The notes under the pieces were generated by a model. It made no database searches. It had not been told where the DNA came from and saw nothing but the letters and a program-made list of their open reading frames with translations. A stretch of DNA of 23,320 nucleotides from Chara braunii (taxonomy: Eukaryota > Streptophyta > Charophyceae > Charales > Characeae), in assembly GCA_003427395.1 (NCBI GenBank), contig BFEA01000388.1:1196817-1220136 (forward strand), written 5' to 3'. Made by a program: the position numbers and the translations under genes. Of the stretch, positions 1 to 7,735 are shown in pieces; position 1 is the stretch's first letter; every line of letters starts with the position of its first letter.

Positions 1-443
1 CGGTTGCCATTCATTTTTGAGACTTTTTTTTTTTTTTGATTGGCCATTGATCACAACTTCATTCCCAGATAGCTGCCACGTCAGATTGTCAGACTACCCT
101 TTTTTAAACAAAGAATACATTTGTGAGAAAACACCCTTTGATGTTATATTGCGCAGATGCATGACCTGCAGTGGGAATTTTTAATTTTTTGTTCTAATAT
201 ATGATCTGCACTGAGATGTGCAGAAGTGGCAGGTGCATTCTGATCGTGCATCTACAGAGGCCAATCATTGGGAATTACTGAATTCCGAGTTCCCCGTGTC
301 TCCCCACGCTTCCCCCTCCTCTTCCCCCGTCCCCCTCACTCTCCGCCCCCCCTCCCCCCTCCAGCTGCTTGGCTATGTGGAGTTAGAGGTAGGTCCGTGA
401 ATATCTGATGAGGACCCCCTATAATGATATAGGGGACACTTGC

Positions 444-446
<3 letters not shown>
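1..446. other. Unassigned sequence with low-complexity tracts
   Basis: No gene could be supported here. A run of 14 T lies at 24-37. A strongly pyrimidine-biased, C-rich stretch fills about 287-362. The short open frames have no recognisable protein features and follow this composition. Confidence 0.6.

Positions 447-477
<31 letters not shown>
447..477. repeat. (AG)n microsatellite
   Basis: About 15 AG units in an uninterrupted run. Similar AG/CT tracts recur at 13.8, 19.7, 19.9, 20.2 and 20.3 kb, so this dinucleotide is characteristic of the genome. Confidence 0.95.
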
Positions 478-478
<1 letters not shown>

Positions 479-582
479 TATTCAATTATCAATTCATTGC
501 TTGGCCGTAAGTCTTCACCATGCACACTTGCTTGATCAAGTGGAAGGAAGGAAGGGGAGAGACGAGGGGGAGACTGCTAAGT

Positions 583-633
583 CCCAGGGGTCTGGTCCCA
601 TCTAACGTTGTTGAGTTTAGAAAACTCAACGGT
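583..633 (-). repeat. Dispersed repeat fragment, inverted relative to 2294-2341
   Basis: The segment has AGGGGTCTGGTCCCA followed by GTTGAGTTT and AAAACTCAAC. The reverse complement of 2294-2341 carries the same succession with a few changes. The copy at 2.3 kb is flanked by GGTCCCACC and GGTGGGACC (2262-2270 and 2319-2327), so it may be a small hairpin element of which this is one half. No target duplication was seen. Confidence 0.55.
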
Positions 634-959
634 GTGACATTAATAAATTCAAAACAAGAAATGAAACATGTCAGAGAAATGAAACATGTCTGGAACAGTC
701 GGAGTGAAAGTCTCCGTGAAAAAGGGATGCTCCCCGTGGTGAGGGTACAGGAGGTCACCATTTGTAAAATGGACAGGGACGACGTGGATGGCCAAATGCA
801 TTCATTGTCCAAAGAAGGAAACGAGTTTGATGGCAGACAGCCAAACACAGCTGTCAGAGTTCCTCCGTTTCAGGATGCAATAAGGTCTAAAAAAACAAAA
901 AAAAGGAAAGGCACTGCCGTTGAGAAATGTACCCTACCCTCCGTAGGGTAGTTTTCTCA
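634..959. other. Unassigned sequence
   Basis: A 143-codon frame runs on the plus strand across 520-951. It begins within and next to repeat DNA, contains a near-duplication of GAAACATGTC (661-692) and ends in an A-rich Lys/Arg tail. I do not recognise it and do not call a gene. Confidence 0.4.
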
Positions 960-1318
960 GGGCATACTCACACGGGGACCAAAAAGCCCAAAATCCCAAA
1001 ATTTGAGTCGTTTTTGGGGTCACACTGGGGTGGCACGGGTGACCAAATGCCTCAAACCGTGACCCTTCTGTCAGAGGCCTGCGGGGCCGCGGGTGAACCC
1101 TTTTTGAGACCACCTCTGGAGGTGGTCTCAAATGACCAAACGCTTTTTTCTTTTTGTGTTCGTGAATTCAAGAAAATCGTAGACGAATAAGACAGTGCGC
1201 GAAACAACTGGAGGGGCGGGAATTGGGGCATTTGGGTTTTTTGAAGCCCGTCTCCTAGTCACACCACGCGCATGCAGAAGACCCAGCAGACCCAGCTCTG
1301 TACGCTACATCCACGGCG

Positions 1319-1404
1319 GTTTGTCGTGTGTTGCGGAGGTGTAGCGCCCACCTCTCCCCACACCTCCGCCGCTCTCCCCACATCTCCGCCTGTCTCCGCT
1401 CAAC
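1319..1404. repeat. GC-rich hairpin with repeated CTCCGC motifs
   Basis: TTGCGGAGGTGTAG is followed by CCCACCTC and CACCTCCGCC, giving inverted GCGGAGGTG/CACCTCCGC arms plus two further CTCCGC units. It lies inside the 960-2103 element and looks like element-internal secondary structure. Confidence 0.45.
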
Positions 1405-1554
1405 CGTTGGGAATGCGTGTGAAATGTATGTGGTTGGTTTCGTGGGTCTGATGCATTCGCGAGGCCCATTATTTATTTATTATAATGTTATACTGTTTTA
1501 TGAATTATAATGTTATAAATCCGCTGGCAGGGACTCGCTCCACACCGAAACATT

Positions 1555-1782
1555 GGGCCTCGCCGCACTACTCTCCACATGCTCAAAAGACAATAAAGAT
1601 GGCAATGCATCTTTCCATGTTTGGGCGGTGGGTTCAGTCCCATTTTTCACATTTCAGAGTAGTGTAGTGAGGCGGCAATGCGTTGTAGCGAAAGACAAAA
1701 TAGATGGCAATGCATCTTTCCATGTTCTACGGGTGGGTTCAGTCTCATTTTGCACATTTGGAGAGTAGTGCAGCGAGGAGGC
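1555..1782. mobile_element. MITE of the GGGCCTCGCTCCACTACTCTC family, internally duplicated
   Basis: The left end reads GGGCCTCGCCGCACTACTCT. The right end is the inverted form, with GAGAGTAGTGCAGCGAGG. The middle carries the family core (ATGGCAATGCATCTTTCCATG, then TCTCATTTTGCACATTT) twice. Related copies are at 10845, 18931, 19236, 19823, 20350 and 20535. No clear target duplication was found for this copy. Confidence 0.75.
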
Positions 1783-1796
1783 AATCCGTTGTAGCG
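1586..1796. repeat. Tandem duplication, about 105 bp x 2
   Basis: Copies are 1586-1690 and 1691-1796. Both start AAAGACAA and end GTTGTAGCG, with scattered substitutions. The duplication includes the right terminal repeat of the nested MITE, so this MITE appears to have two right ends in tandem. Confidence 0.85.
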
Positions 1797-1840
1797 AAGG
1801 CCCACGTTGTACTGGCACGAAAGGAATTATGCTATTTAAA

Positions 1841-1870
1841 AAAAAAAAGAAAAAAAAAGAAAGGAATAAA
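1841..1870. repeat. A-rich tract
   Basis: An adenine run broken by single G residues, followed by a T-rich stretch to about 1930. It lies inside the 960-2103 element. Confidence 0.9.
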
Positions 1871-2255
1871 AGAACAAATTCCATATTTGTTTCTGTTTTT
1901 ATTTTTTCTAATTCCATCTTTTTTTTTTGGTCCTCGACCGTGTGACCCGCCGCACTTGCCCTGAACCCAAAGTGTCAGGGTCGCGACTTCGTCCTTTCTG
2001 GACGAAGTCCGCCCGTGTGACCTCACAGGGACCAAATGCCTCAAAAAACCCGAACCAAATGCCTCAAATTTTTGAGACTTTTGGTCCCCGTGTGAGTATG
2101 CCCTCAATGTAAAATGGCTTCCCGCCCAAACCAAAAGGGCCAACGCATACTACAAAACGGATTTCACGTCAATAAAAAATTCTACAAAATGACTAAATCT
2201 AATAGGTTATTCTCCTGTATTTTGGTACCGTTAGATTCGCAATACATCAACGGCA

Positions 2256-2333
2256 GAGCTCGGTCCCACCATGCCACACGTGATAGAAAGCTCAGCGTTG
2301 AGAAAACTCAACACTGTAGGTGGGACCAGACCC
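2256..2333. repeat. Small hairpin repeat, inverted partner of 583-633
   Basis: GGTCCCACC at 2262-2270 pairs with GGTGGGACC at 2319-2327. An internal palindromic GTTGAGAAAACTCAAC lies between. The right part is homologous, in opposite orientation, to 583-633. It resembles a short inverted-repeat element; its exact ends are uncertain. Confidence 0.5.
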
Positions 2334-2349
2334 CAGGGGTTAACTCTTC

Positions 2350-2496
2350 CCTTGACGTTTTTTTTTTTGTTTTTTTTTTTTTGTTTTGAAAGGTCGATGG
2401 CCTTGAGGTATTATCATCGGACTAACCAGCCCAGGTAAATTCAATCTTTTGTCTAATCCGACACCGGGTGGCCATTTCAGCCCAGGGTGGCCTTGA
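2350..2496 (+). repeat. Dispersed repeat R1: T-rich tract plus CGGACTAACCAGCCCAGGTAAATTC
   Basis: A T-rich tract leads into GGTCGATGGCCTTGAGGTAT, then ACTAACCAGCCCAGGTAAA and GGGTGGCC. A close copy lies at 8697-8818 in the same orientation, and a shorter one at 3487-3546. Each copy is preceded by a pyrimidine tract and contains CAGGTAA, which resembles a splice donor. Nothing else supports an exon, so it is listed as a repeat. Confidence 0.7.
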
Positions 2497-2587
2497 CGTA
2501 TTTTTCAATTTGGCCACAGCTTGACCGTGCGATTCTGAGATCGGGTGGCAGGAGCTGCTGCAAGTCTAAACCCCAGCTAGTGGGACG

Positions 2588-2697
2588 TACCTTCTTCCCC
2601 CGAATGGAACTGACGGTCATTTTCATCGCATCTGGACACGAAGGGGAGCCGAATACGGCGATAATGACCGTACCTTATATTAGGGGGGAGACGGTAG
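2588..2697. mobile_element. Hairpin MITE, TCTTCACCCGAAT...GGTCATTATGG family
   Basis: The left arm has TACCTTCTTCCCCCGAATGG then ACGGTCATT. The right arm is the inverted form: ATAATGACCGT, then GGGGGGAGACGGTAG. Relatives are at 6349-6421, 21786-21896 and, degraded, 22224-22320. The target duplication could not be defined. Confidence 0.6.
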
Positions 2698-3160
2698 CCC
2701 CAAGAGAGGGGACTTAGATATAATAATGCTGGGTTGAAGAAAACATAGCAGTCTTTTTCAGCCTGGCGGGACCCTCTACACGTTTCGGTAGACCCATTAC
2801 TCTCTTTTTCCTTTTCTTTTTTTAGCTCATCAGGAGGGAAGGACTGCCTTGTACTCAAACCTGGGGCCAAGTCCCACTTACGCTGATCCTTGATTTCTGG
2901 TCGATCTTCCAAATCTGCGGTGGGAGATGGTAGCCCGGAGAGAGAGGATTATATATAATAATGCTGGGTTGAAGAAAACATAGTAGTCTTCTTCAGCCTG
3001 GCGGGACCCTCTACACGTTTCGCTAGAGCCACTACTCTAGTTTTCATTTTCTTTTTTTAGCTTGTCAGGAGGGAAGGACTTCCTTGTACTCGAAACCCAG
3101 GGCCAAGTCCCACTTACGCTCATCCTTGATTTCTAGTCGTTGATCTTCCAAATCTGGGGT
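2686..3160 (+). repeat. Tandem duplication, about 236 bp x 2
   Basis: Unit 1 is about 2686-2921 and unit 2 about 2922-3160. Both carry GGTAGCCC, TAATAATGCTGGGTTGAAGA, AGCCTGGCGGGACCCTCTAC, a pyrimidine tract ending TTTTTTTAG, CAGGAGGGAAGGACT and GGCCAAGTCCCACTTACGCT. The last part is one end of the 97-bp MITE family, so the duplication copied half of that element. Confidence 0.85.
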
Positions 3161-3196
3161 ACGAAATAGATCATTCGGGTAAGTGGGACTTGGCCC
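3100..3196. mobile_element. 97-bp MITE, target duplication CCA
   Basis: The left end is GGGCCAAGTCCCACTTACGC and the right end, inverted, is GGGCCAAGTCCCACTTACCC. CCA flanks both sides (3097-3099 and 3197-3199). Two other copies, at 6476-6572 and 7588-7684, are also exactly 97 bp with related ends. The size is too small to code for anything, so mobilisation in trans is inferred. Confidence 0.75.
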
Positions 3197-3436
3197 CCAG
3201 TCTCAACCCCAGCTAGTGGGACGTACCCCCGAGAGAAAGGACTTGGAGATAATGGTGGGTGAGAAAAAAACATAGTAGTCTTCTTCACCTGGTGGGACCC
3301 TCTACGCGTAAGTGGGACTTGGCCCCCAGTCTCAACCCCAGCTAGTGGGACGTACCCCCGAGAGAAAGGACTTGGAGATAATGGTGGGTGAGAAAAAAAC
3401 ATAGTAGTCTTCTTCACCTGGTGGGACCCTCTACGC
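3179..3436. repeat. Perfect tandem duplication, 129 bp x 2
   Basis: Copies 3179-3307 and 3308-3436 appear identical base for base. Because 129 is a multiple of three, the minus-strand frame across them stays open and encodes the same 43 residues twice; that frame is not a gene. Perfect identity implies a recent event or an assembly duplication. Confidence 0.93.
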
Positions 3437-3449
3437 GTTTTGTGGAGGC

Positions 3450-3546
3450 ACTGCTCTCTTTTTCCTTTTCCTTTTCCTTTTCTTTTTTGACAAAGGGCGA
3501 CGGGCCTGGACGTATCATCATTGAGCTGACTGGCCCAGGTAATTCA
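3450..3546 (+). repeat. Pyrimidine tract plus partial repeat R1
   Basis: Repeats of CTTTTC lead into AAAGGGCGACGGGCCTGGACGT and CTGGCCCAGGTAATTC, a shortened relative of 2389-2496 and 8697-8818. Confidence 0.6.
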
Positions 3547-3786
3547 GATTTATTTTATTCTGTCCAGCTGATTTCATCTGGACTTGAAGAACTTGGGTCT
3601 GTATTTCAACAGCTCATGGGTGTACCAACTGAGATAGGCCCGTTGGTCTCTTTTTCTTTTTTTAGCTCATCAGGAGGGAAGAACTTGTAAAAATAGTGCC
3701 TGGGGCCGTTTCCAAGGGCATGCTGCTCCCCAAAAATAGATCAGACCCATCCCTCTTGGTGACCCTCTACGGTCAGGGGGGCTGGA

Positions 3787-3822
3787 GGGGAGGGCGGTGG
3801 GGGGGGGAGGGGGGGGGAGGAA
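3787..3822. repeat. G-rich tract
   Basis: Runs of up to eight G separated by A or C, a pattern capable of G-quadruplex formation on the plus strand. It lies just upstream of the foldback element at 3867. Confidence 0.75.
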
Positions 3823-3866
3823 AGAGGGGAATATCACCACCAAACGTTGGACGGTGAACCATGATG

Positions 3867-4106
3867 CTAAACCACCAGTACGTTTCCCAGCCATTTTGCA
3901 GGAATGCCGTGCATGCTGGTGCGGCGGGCGGAATGCACCTGGGTGCCATTTCGTCTATATTCATCCAGGTCAAATGGGTTGCATGCGAGGACCAATTTGC
4001 CTGGATGGATTTCGTGCAAAACGGCACCCCGGTGCATCCCGCCTGACGCGTCAGCCTGCACGACTTGTTTCTGCCGAATGGCTGGGAAACGTGGTGGCAG
4101 TTTAAA
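3867..4106. mobile_element. TTAA/ACCACCAGTAC foldback element, copy 1
   Basis: The element is a near-palindrome of about 240 bp. The left arm runs ACCACCAGTACGTTTCCCAG, then GGTGCCATTTCG and CCAGGTCAAATGGG. The right arm repeats this inverted (CCTGGATGGATTTCG, AACGGCACC, GGCTGGGAAACGTGG). CTAA flanks the left end and TTAA the right (4102-4105). The overlapping open frames on both strands are the palindrome read in different frames. Confidence 0.75.
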
Positions 4107-4216
4107 GAAAAAAGAAAAGGAAAAGCCTTGACCCCTATCTTAAATGCTACAACATCGTGGAGAAAATCGGTAGCCATCTCTCAGTGCAAGCCCTCTGGTG
4201 CCAAGTGTCTTGTTGG

Positions 4217-4253
4217 CCCGTCCTCCCCCCTCCTCCCCCCTCTCCTCCCCCGA
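4217..4253. repeat. C-rich tract
   Basis: Interrupted C runs (CCTCCCCCC type). The minus strand could form a G-quadruplex. No gene is visible around it. Confidence 0.7.
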
Positions 4254-4414
4254 CCGCACGATCCGTCCCTTCTCACTGCTAGCTGGCAAGCACTACATAC
4301 TTCTTTTGCGAAAAGTATACTCGGTTCAAGAATCCGGTCTTTTGATGGGGGGGCCACACCTGCCGGAAATGGGGTCCAGCATCCCAGCATAGCATGCCAA
4401 CTTTCCGCATGTGG

Positions 4415-4573
4415 TTAAACCACCAGTACTTGTCCCAGCTGTCAGCTGTTGGTAAAAAATAGAGTAGAAACGTTTCTAGTCGGATGAATTTGGACGGTCC
4501 TGTAGTGACCCGTACGTTTCCTAAAGTTGTGGCTTGTTAACGGGCACAACTTTAGGACGTACTGGTGGTTTAA
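4415..4573. mobile_element. TTAA/ACCACCAGTAC element, copy 2
   Basis: TTAA (4415-4418) is followed by ACCACCAGTACT. At the other end GTACTGGTGGT is followed by TTAA (4570-4573). The interior is 151 bp. A strong internal hairpin, GTACGTTTCCTAAAGTTGTG pairing with CACAACTTTAGGACGTAC, lies at 4512-4561. Most of the interior (4451-4573) is homologous, inverted, to 6627-6745. A TTAA duplication is typical of piggyBac-type insertion, but TTAA could also be part of the terminal repeat because it is its own complement. Confidence 0.8.
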
Positions 4574-4846
4574 ACAACCTGTGCCTGTTATTGCCACCCT
4601 GTTTACCAGGAGGCTTGCCCTTTTCAGTTGGTCCGTTGAATTGACGATCCGACGGCCACAGCCTCTTCCCCCCCTACCCCACTGTTTTCTTTTTTCAATT
4701 TGTGTGTGCACTGTGCAGGGTCGGGCTGACTTTTCGTCTTTCCTGTTGTCCAGCTCTAGCCGTGAACTCCCACTGCCGACTGTGGGATTTCCCCGGTGCA
4801 CTTTGTGCCAAGCTTTTCCGAACCGCCAGCGGCGCAAGTTTTTTCC

Positions 4847-4990
4847 TTTTTGGCTGGGGCTGCCAGCCATTGTGGTCAGGTAGGCCCGTGTCACAAAATT
4901 TTCGGAGAAGGCGAAAAAACATTTTTTTGGAGAAGGCAAAAAACGTTTTTCTGCAAGGCTTGGGCCGTGTACTGGCAGTTGGAGCCCCAC
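4847..4990 (-). repeat. Degenerate repeat shared with 5251-5350 and 16184-16362
   Basis: The reverse complement of 4847-4875 reads ATGGCTGGCAGCCCCAGCCA, matching ATGGCTGGCAGCACCAGCCA at 5251 and the similar motif at 16184. Two tandem GGAGAAGGC(G)AAAAAAC units follow at about 4902-4945. This appears to be the inner arm of a decayed foldback element. Confidence 0.45.
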
Positions 4991-5179
4991 TAGCAGGGGT
5001 TTAGAGTCTTAGACTTGGTTCCAAGGATGCACCGACTCCTGCCATCCAATCTGAAATTCTCAGGGCCCACTGTATCCACGTTGAAAATGCTCCAAAGGAA
5101 ATCTAAACTCCTGCTTGGGACTTATCCCTAGAGCAGGTACCAGTCAGCAAATCATTGGAGTTGGACTGAATTTGTTCAC

Positions 5180-5367
5180 GAGGCCACCAGTATGTTTCCT
5201 AGCCATTTTTCTCCAATGCAGCAGCTTCTCGGGGTCAGCTGCTGGAGCAAAATGGCTGGCAGCACCAGCCAAAAGGAGGCCTGCGCGAGTTCGTTTTCTT
5301 TTGGGTGCGCAGAGCGTTCCGGGCCCCAGAAAAAAAAAAAGGGGTTGGAAGTACACTGGTGGTTTGA
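5180..5367. mobile_element. TTAA-family foldback element, copy 3 (left end decayed)
   Basis: The left arm has GCCACCAGTATGTTTCCTAG and CCATTTTTCTCCAATGCAGC. It folds onto AGCTGCTGGAGCAAAATGG and CTGGCAGCACC at 5237-5266. A further right end, GTACACTGGTGGT, is followed by TTGA (5364-5367), which also serves as the left flank of the next copy. An A11 run occurs at 5330-5340. Confidence 0.55.
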
Positions 5368-5607
5368 ATGACCAGTAGGTTTCCCAGCTATGAAATTGAA
5401 GTTGCAGCGCGCGGCTGTGACTCTTGGGATGTGTTCGGGGCGCTGTTTCACAGCACGTCTATCCAGGCAAAATGGGTTGCATGCGAGGCCCGTTTCGCCT
5501 GGATGCACGTCCAGCAGAACAGCGTTCCAATACTTCCCAAGAGTCGCAGCAGCGGCGTGAACACCTCGATGTTGTATTTCTAGCTGGCAAACGTACTGGT
5601 GGTTTAA
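5364..5607. mobile_element. TTAA/ACCACCAGTAC foldback element, copy 4
   Basis: A near-perfect foldback with a 236-bp interior (5368-5603). The left arm contains GACTCTTGGGATGTGTTC, GGCGCTGTTTCACAGCACGT and CCAGGCAAAATGGG. The right arm carries the inverted equivalents (CCCGTTTCGCCTGG, AACAGCG, CCCAAGAGTCGCAG). The right end is GTACTGGTGGT-TTAA (5604-5607); the left flank is TTGA. The two arms meet around TTGCATGCGAGG, as in copy 1, so both are the same subfamily. Confidence 0.8.
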
Positions 5608-5744
5608 CTGAACTCCCTGCCCTCACAGTTTTGGGCAGTCTTTATAGGAGTGCCAGAAAGCGTCCTTGAACTCGGAACCCCCACCGATCCTTGGGAGTGT
5701 ATATCATGCAGACTGAAGATGGAAAAAAAAGGAAAAAGGACATA

Positions 5745-6200
5745 GGGCGTTGTTAGACACTCCTTGGGGCATCCTCGGGCTCTGAGGATGAATCCTCGGA
5801 AAAGTTTAGGGTTTTTGTCGTCTTCGTTACACTCATCCTCGGAGCATCTGTTTTAGGACTCATCCTCGGAGCAATGTCAGAAAAATAAAGGAAAAAAAAA
5901 AAAAAAAGTTGTGCTTCAGGCTTTCAGCCAATAGGGTGCCGCCATGATCTGAATTCTTGGTCGTAACGTCTCTCTACGTGCATGCCCTCTCCTCTCCGTG
6001 AAACACGGATCCTCAGAGGCCCCAAAGGACCTCGCGAGGTCCTTTGGAGCCGAGGACGATTTGGCTGGGAAATCCTCGGAGCCCAAGGATTTGTCCTCAG
6101 AGTGTTTTCACATTTTCATTTCCAATTTCATCTCCGAGGACAGGTGGAACGAAGACGAAATCCTTGGAATCACGTCCCCGAGGAGTGTCTAACGACGCCC
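5745..6200. mobile_element. TIR transposon with CCTCGG sub-terminal repeats, 456 bp
   Basis: The ends are GGGCGTTGTTAGACACTCCT and, inverted from the right, GGGCGTCGTTAGACACTCCT. ATA flanks both (5742-5744 and 6201-6203). At least nine copies of TCCTCGG/CCGAGGA or close variants are spread through the element on both strands, a pattern expected of transposase-binding repeats. A perfect 26-bp palindrome, CCAAAGGACCTCG/CGAGGTCCTTTGG, lies at 6022-6047. No transposase frame is seen. Confidence 0.85.
5892..5907. repeat. A16 homopolymer
   Basis: Inside the 5745-6200 element. Confidence 0.9.
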
Positions 6201-6348
6201 ATAGACAGGCTGCTCAGGTCTCGAATTGCACAGACGGGTACCTTTTTCTGTACTGCAGTCAGAATGTACCTGGACGCGCACAGATGTCAAGCCAGGATGA
6301 TTGCTACCTGGGGAGCACGTGCGCTTGCACATTTTGACTGGGTAACAC

Positions 6349-6421
6349 ACCGACTTCACCCCAATAAGATCGCCCGGTCATTCTCGCTCTATAAAGACTG
6401 AAAGTTACCCGAAGACGGTAG
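6349..6421. mobile_element. Small hairpin MITE, TCTTCACCC family
   Basis: The left arm ACCGACTTCACCCCAATAAG, with CCCGGTCATT, is close to 21789-21820. The right arm TTACCCGAAGACGGTAG is the inverted terminus. It is shorter than the 21786 copy and internally deleted. Confidence 0.45.
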
Positions 6422-6475
6422 TTTTGTCCTTTTGAACGTAAAAATGGGCCACTTCTCCAGTGGAAACAAAACTGA

Positions 6476-6572
6476 GGGTCAGATCCCACTACCCTGGATT
6501 ATTCATTTTTCACCCTCGATTGCGAAGATCAACGGTCAGAAATGAATAATAGGGGCTAGTGGGATCTGGCCC
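6476..6572. mobile_element. 97-bp MITE, target duplication TGA
   Basis: The ends are GGGTCAGATCCCACTACCCT and, inverted, GGGCCAGATCCCACTAGCCC. Inner arms share ATTATTCATTT. TGA flanks both sides (6473-6475 and 6573-6575). Its length equals that of the copies at 3100 and 7588, and the ends share GGGYCARRTCCCACT. Confidence 0.8.
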
Positions 6573-6626
6573 TGAAAGAAAAGGGGAAGAAAATGCACTG
6601 AAAAAGGAAGAAAAAGTGCCTGAACG

Positions 6627-6774
6627 TTTATCCACCAGTACTTCCTAAAGTAGTGCCCGTAAACAAGCCAGGATTTTAGGAAACGTACGGGCGACTACAG
6701 GAGCACCCAAATTCATCAGACTAGAAACGTTTCTACTCGATTTTTGTCCGCGGCCGATAGCTGTGGCTTAGACG
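6627..6774 (+). mobile_element. TTAA-family element, copy 5, inverted relative to copy 2
   Basis: CCACCAGTACTTCCTAAAG starts the homology with the reverse complement of 4451-4573. It continues through TTTTAGGAAACGTACGGG, the CTACAGG block and ACTAGAAACGTTTCTACTCG. The left flank is TTTA. The right end is decayed and no TTAA is visible. Confidence 0.65.
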
Positions 6775-6952
6775 ACCAGTTCAGGATGGTGGCAGCGAAT
6801 TTGCCCATATGGACTGTTTGCTGTCAAGGGAAAGAAAAAGGGAGAAAAAGAACAGAAAGAATCAGCTGCCGGCAGGCCAGTACACATTGAAAGTGCGGCC
6901 TCCTTCTGCAGGGTTGCAATTTTATAGATTGCCTGGGGTCCAAGCTGGTGTT

Positions 6953-7132
6953 TTAAACCACCAGTACTTGGCCCATACATTGGCTGCAGGCCCTTCACCA
7001 TGACTTCCGGAGGCCCGAAATGCGACAAGGGCCGCCGATGAAATTTACCAACGGTGGCCCGGCCCCGAACGTTGCGGCCATTAACAAGCTGCCACTTTGC
7101 TTTTCAAGCGGGGAAAAGTACTGGTGGTTTAA
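6953..7132. mobile_element. TTAA/ACCACCAGTAC element, copy 6
   Basis: TTAA (6953-6956) then ACCACCAGTACTTGGCCCAT; the right end is AAGTACTGGTGGT then TTAA (7129-7132). The interior is 172 bp. The left sub-terminal region matches the inverted right end of the copy at 15043-15071 and the right end matches 15166-15197, so related members are shared across 8 kb. Confidence 0.8.
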
Positions 7133-7587
7133 CCGGCCTGTATTTAACCCAGCCATTCAAAACCCTCTTCCGGTTAACATGGGACTACGGAAAGGCTAGG
7201 TGTCTGCATTGGAAAAAGGCTGGTGGCATCAGGCAACAGTGTGCACCATGATGGTTTGGATGCTTTTGGGCCAAGCAAAAGTCCGCGTGGGAGAAAAGAG
7301 GCTTGGGTCCAGTGGTGGCTGAGCGTCCCGTACAGGATTTAGAGGATTGATGATTTTGACGTGAAGCATCGTGGTAATTGTCCCACACTTTTCTGACATA
7401 CTCTGTAGTGATCTGGGCTGCACCTCTCTACTCACTCCTATCGAATAGGGAGGCCTCCCTATAGCGTCTGCTGCCCTCCTTTCCCAGCTGCCACTTTCAC
7501 AACTATTGTGACATCTGGGGTGCAATCGTTGGCTGTGCTCTCATCATTTGCTGGTATTACTTTTGCTGGATGTTCTGTACAAGCCTG
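7133..7587. other. Unassigned sequence
   Basis: TTAACCGG (from 7129) and CCGGTTAA (to 7173) form a loose inverted repeat. No gene was recognised in 7174-7587; the minus-strand frames of 67 and 98 codons overlap each other and lack recognisable features. Confidence 0.4.
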
Positions 7588-7684
7588 GGGCCAACTTTGA
7601 CTTTGCCAGATTCTTCATTTGTGGCCGTCGATCTTCATGATGTACGACCAGATATTGTGATTTTGGGTAAGTGGGACTTGGCCC
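7588..7684. mobile_element. 97-bp MITE, third copy
   Basis: The right end, inverted, is GGGCCAAGTCCCACTTACCC, the same as the 3100-3196 copy. The left end, GGGGCCAACTTTGACTTTGC, is diverged. The middle shares GTCGATCTTC with that copy. Flanks are CTG (7585-7587) and TTG (7685-7687), a 3-bp duplication with one difference. Confidence 0.7.
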
Positions 7685-7735
7685 TTGGTGTTGGGAGAGG
7701 TGCGACTGTTGTTTCCTCGCGGTCTGCATTCCTTA

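Larger units (their letters stand above)
960..2103. mobile_element. Non-autonomous TIR transposon, PIF/Harbinger-like, 1144 bp
   Basis: The two ends are perfect 25-bp inverted repeats (960-984 and 2079-2103) starting GGGCATACTCACACGGGGAC. The trinucleotide TCA lies immediately outside both ends (957-959 and 2104-2106), which fits a 3-bp target duplication. Sub-terminal copies of ACCAAATGCCTCAAA occur near both ends (about 1043, 2032 and 2055) and could be transposase-binding repeats. No transposase frame is visible. A MITE with an internal tandem duplication is nested inside at 1555-1782. A 3-bp target site and G-rich ends are typical of PIF/Harbinger; assignment to that superfamily is inference. 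Confidence 0.8.

Noticed and set aside
520-951. 143-codon plus-strand ORF
   Set aside because: It overlaps a dispersed repeat, has no recognisable domain and ends just before a transposon terminus; not enough to call a gene.
3133-3417. Minus-strand ORF with a repeated protein segment
   Set aside because: The protein repeat comes from the 129-bp tandem DNA duplication, which is a multiple of three; no other coding evidence.
3773-4177. Overlapping ORFs on both strands up to 134 codons
   Set aside because: They follow the arms of a near-palindromic foldback element, so similar peptides appear on both strands.
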